In this document: in pieces, positions 61,745 through 64,000 of the stretch
Layout of the letters: every line of letters begins with the position of its first letter
How positions within the stretch are numbered: the stretch's first letter is position 1
DNA from: an uncultured Brachyspira sp.
Lineage (GTDB): Bacteria > Spirochaetota > Brachyspiria > Brachyspirales > Brachyspiraceae
Direction: 5' to 3'
Assembly (NCBI RefSeq): GCF_944388875.1
Contig: NZ_CALXKQ010000006.1
Location: forward strand, 1 to 64,000
Length of the DNA stretch: 64,000 nucleotides
Made by a program: the position numbers and the translations under genes
The notes under the pieces: generated by a model
The model's database searches: none
Told to the model about the DNA's origin: nothing
The model's input: the letters and a program-made list of their open reading frames with translations, nothing else

Positions 61745-61781
61745 CAAAAATACTCCTATTATCATAAATTTTTAATACTTT

Positions 61782-61809
61782 ATTATACACTATTATCTGC
61801 TTAATACAA
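61782..61809 (-). promoter_or_regulatory. oadGAB promoter
   Basis: On the minus strand TTGTAT (61809-61804), 16 bp, TATAAT (61787-61782), 38 bp before the oadG ATG. Confidence 0.5.
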
Positions 61810-61889
61810 GCAAATTTATTACAAAATAAAACATATATATCACAATATAATAAAGTATATAGAAATACTGTATATAATAATTTTTATTA

Positions 61890-61918
61890 TTGACATTATG
61901 TTAAATACTAATTATAAT
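61890..61918 (+). promoter_or_regulatory. murI promoter, perfect consensus
   Basis: TTGACA (61890-61895), 17 bp, TATAAT (61913-61918). Both hexamers match the sigma-70 consensus exactly at the ideal spacing, implying strong constitutive expression. Confidence 0.8.
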
Positions 61919-61945
61919 TAATCATTATTTAGGAAAAATTATACT

Positions 61946-62773
61946 ATGATTACTAATTCAATGCCGATAGCAATTTTTGATTCTGGATTTGGAGGTATAA
62001 CAGTATTAAAACAGCTGTTAAAAATATTGCCTAATGAAAATTATATATATGTGGGAGATAATGCAAATATACCTTATGGCAGTAAATCTAAAGATGAGAT
62101 AATAAATTTAACATTAAGAATAGTTAATTTTTTAGTAGAAAAAAAATCAAAAATAATAATCATAGCATGCAATACTATAACAGCATGCACTTATTATATT
62201 CTAAAAGAAAAATATGATACCCCAATAATAGAAGTCATATCTAATGGTGTAATTGATGCTGTAAAAAGCACTAAAAATAATAATATATCAATAATGGCTA
62301 CAGAGTTTACAGTTCATTCTAATGCTTATATAGAAAAAATAAATCAATATAATAATAATATAAAAATTACTCAAATAGCATGCAGGGATTTATGCCCTAT
62401 GATAGAAAGTGATTGGTACAGCCATAGCAATAGATTTGAAGTTTTAAAAGGATATTTAGAAAAAATAGATTCAAAGTCTGATACATTAATATTAGGATGC
62501 ACTCACTATCCTCTTATATTGGATGATATACAGAAAGTATTAAATGAAAGCAGCAATAACTCTATAAAAAATATTATAGATCCTGCATTAAATACTTCTT
62601 CATCAATAAAAAAATATTTAGAAAATAATAATTTATTAAATACAAATAAAAATGCTGAGCCATATATAAACATATATTCAACTGGAAATATAGAAAGAGT
62701 TAAGTTATTAATTAATATGCTTCTTCCAAGAGAAATTTATAATTCATATACTATTGAACATCTAAATCTATAA
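61946..62773 (+). CDS. murI: glutamate racemase
   Basis: MurI makes D-glutamate for peptidoglycan. The 275-residue protein has PIAIFDSGFGGITVLKQL (about 6-23), YVGDNANIPYG (about 36-46), IIACNTITACTYY with the first catalytic Cys (about 75), and LGCTHYPLI with the second Cys (about 191). All are intact. It is monocistronic under a perfect-consensus promoter and convergent with the VWA gene 21 bp away. AGGA precedes the ATG. Confidence 0.95.
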   Translation: MITNSMPIAIFDSGFGGITVLKQLLKILPNENYIYVGDNANIPYGSKSKDEIINLTLRIVNFLVEKKSKIIIIACNTITACTYYILKEKYDTPIIEVISNGVIDAVKSTKNNNISIMATEFTVHSNAYIEKINQYNNNIKITQIACRDLCPMIESDWYSHSNRFEVLKGYLEKIDSKSDTLILGCTHYPLILDDIQKVLNESSNNSIKNIIDPALNTSSSIKKYLENNNLLNTNKNAEPYINIYSTGNIERVKLLINMLLPREIYNSYTIEHLNL

Positions 62774-62794
62774 TATATTTATAAAAATAATATA

Positions 62795-64000
62795 TTAAAA
62801 TGCATGTTTAATACCATTATCGGTATCAAATATCCAGTGATTATTAAACACCTTTTTATATGAATATCCAAATGGAAATTTTCCAATAGATACAGCAAAA
62901 AATTTATTTCCTTTATCTTTCTGCTTGCTGCATATTTTTACTAAATTATCAGGCATATCCTCCATTATAAAATCAGACAATACCAACACATCAGCATTTC
63001 TAAAATAAGAAGTCTGCATTATTCTGCAAGCCTCATAAAGAGCTTTATATATATCAGAACCTCCATAGTAGCTTAATTTCAAAAATTTAATTAAATCATT
63101 AATTCCATCATTTTTAGTAAATTTGCATGTATATATTTCTGTGCTGAAATTAATTAAATACGCATTCCTATTTTCAGATAAAGCCTGCATTACCATTTTT
63201 AGCATAATGGCCTTAGCAATATATTCATTTGTACCTTTCATAGAACCGCTTGTGTCTATGCATATAATCATATCACCTTTTCCTTCTTTATACCCAGATT
63301 TAACCTTATCAAATTCATTTTCATTAAATACATAGGCACTTTTATCAAAACACATAAGTCTGTTTTCTATATATTTTAATTTAAATAATTTTTCACTATC
63401 TTCAGCACATAAGAGTGAAAGCTCTTCAGAAACAACATTTTCTATATCTTTAGCAAAATATATACCAACTATCTCTTCTTTAGAACTTATTTTTTTATTT
63501 GTATAACTATAAGTATTTTTAAACTCAGCATTTTTTAAAGACTTTTCTAAATCTACTCTTCTTCCCATAGTATCGCATATAATTTCTATGTCTTTGTATT
63601 TGCTTATAAAATCAACATATTTATTTAAAATAGATATATCATTTTCTTCAAGCTCTCCTACTCTAAAATCCCATAATACACCTGTTTTTATTCTTAAAAT
63701 ATTGGACATGTATTTTAATTTCTTTAACAAACTAATCCAAGATTCTATATCAGTAATAAATTTATCTCTCTTTTCTTTTACTGTATGAACAATCCATTCA
63801 TTATTTTTTTTATAATAAGTTTTCTGCCATAAAGATAAAATATTATTTTTTATGATATTGAGATTTTTAGAATTGTAAAGTTTATCTTTCCAGAACTCCA
63901 TACTACTATCATCTGATAAAATACTAAAGCTATTTAAATCATTTATAATATCTTCTTTTGTAGTTTTTATATTTTTATTTTTTAATCTTTTTAACTTTTT
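62795..64000 (-). CDS. VWA-domain protein, ViaA-like, cut by the right window edge
   Basis: At least 401 codons are open to the window edge with no stop, so the true start lies beyond 64000; the ATG at 63901 is probably internal. The C-terminal half (about 205-365 counted from that ATG) is a von Willebrand factor A domain with the metal site ICIDTSGSMKGT, a Thr/Ser in KLSYYGGSDIYKAL and VLVLSDFIMEDMP. The layout, a helical N-terminal part then a C-terminal VWA, resembles ViaA, partner of the MoxR ATPase RavA. A MoxR-type gene would be expected just to the right. The VWA domain may bind ATPase or receptor partners; the cellular role is unknown. Confidence 0.8.
   Translation of the reverse strand, partial: KKLKRLKNKNIKTTKEDIINDLNSFSILSDDSSMEFWKDKLYNSKNLNIIKNNILSLWQKTYYKKNNEWIVHTVKEKRDKFITDIESWISLLKKLKYMSNILRIKTGVLWDFRVGELEENDISILNKYVDFISKYKDIEIICDTMGRRVDLEKSLKNAEFKNTYSYTNKKISSKEEIVGIYFAKDIENVVSEELSLLCAEDSEKLFKLKYIENRLMCFDKSAYVFNENEFDKVKSGYKEGKGDMIICIDTSGSMKGTNEYIAKAIMLKMVMQALSENRNAYLINFSTEIYTCKFTKNDGINDLIKFLKLSYYGGSDIYKALYEACRIMQTSYFRNADVLVLSDFIMEDMPDNLVKICSKQKDKGNKFFAVSIGKFPFGYSYKKVFNNHWIFDTDNGIKHAF

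Overview
This window looks like the chromosome of an intestinal spirochaete of the genus Brachyspira. It has very low GC, a full chemotaxis operon, DUF2225 and spirochaete-type proteins, a sodium-pumping oxaloacetate decarboxylase, and short GC-richer hairpin repeats between genes. I infer the genus from gene content and style; no ribosomal RNA lies in the window. Genes are densely packed on both strands. Most starts have a good Shine-Dalgarno (SD) sequence, and many have close matches to the sigma-70 promoter (TTGACA, 16-17 bp, TATAAT).

Layout. 1-441: a 12-copy tandem repeat of the heptamer CGATAGT, two leftward promoters built on a duplicated 19-bp segment, and the metH promoter. 442-6289: cobalamin-dependent methionine synthase, split into a catalytic gene and a separate reactivation-domain gene, then a GT11-like glycosyltransferase and metF. 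6437-19797: a MATE exporter, a GlmU-like nucleotidyltransferase cluster with DUF2225 and LptF/G genes, a leftward proS/GNAT pair and dxr, an orphan GldG-like protein and a flippase-like protein. 19798-21569: an accessory patch with an ankyrin gene, a decayed ankyrin fragment and hairpin repeats. 21570-25928: two cyclic-nucleotide-binding proteins, a Nim-like flavoprotein and NAD synthetase.

26069-34901 is one rightward chemotaxis operon: MCP-like protein, STAS, cheY, cheA, cheW, cheR, cheD, cheB and a nucleotidyltransferase-like protein of unknown role. 35021-44024 holds type III glutamine synthetase, a WYL regulator, YqhQ, gpsA, a TetR regulator and a PadR/HAAS pair with a clear autoregulatory promoter. 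44298-53773 holds a NERD protein, a TolC/RND efflux pair without a fusion protein, a DUF2156 protein, a flavodoxin-like reductase divergent from an HxlR regulator, a SRPBCC protein and an AI-2E family membrane protein.

53882-54165 is a tRNA-Ile/tRNA-Ala unit with its own promoter and terminator, detached from rRNA. 54551-58123 is a tandem duplication of a CASTOR/POLLUX-like channel; one copy is interrupted by a one-base change in an A9 tract. 58257-61744 is the oadGAB sodium pump operon. The window ends with murI and a ViaA-like VWA protein cut by the right edge.

The observations I rate highest are the A9 frameshift in the duplicated channel locus, the heptamer repeat just downstream of a leftward promoter, the split methionine synthase, two intergenic hairpins related by compensatory base changes, the chemotaxis operon with degenerate sensor, STAS and nucleotidyltransferase-like members, and the PadR and HxlR operator-promoter overlaps.
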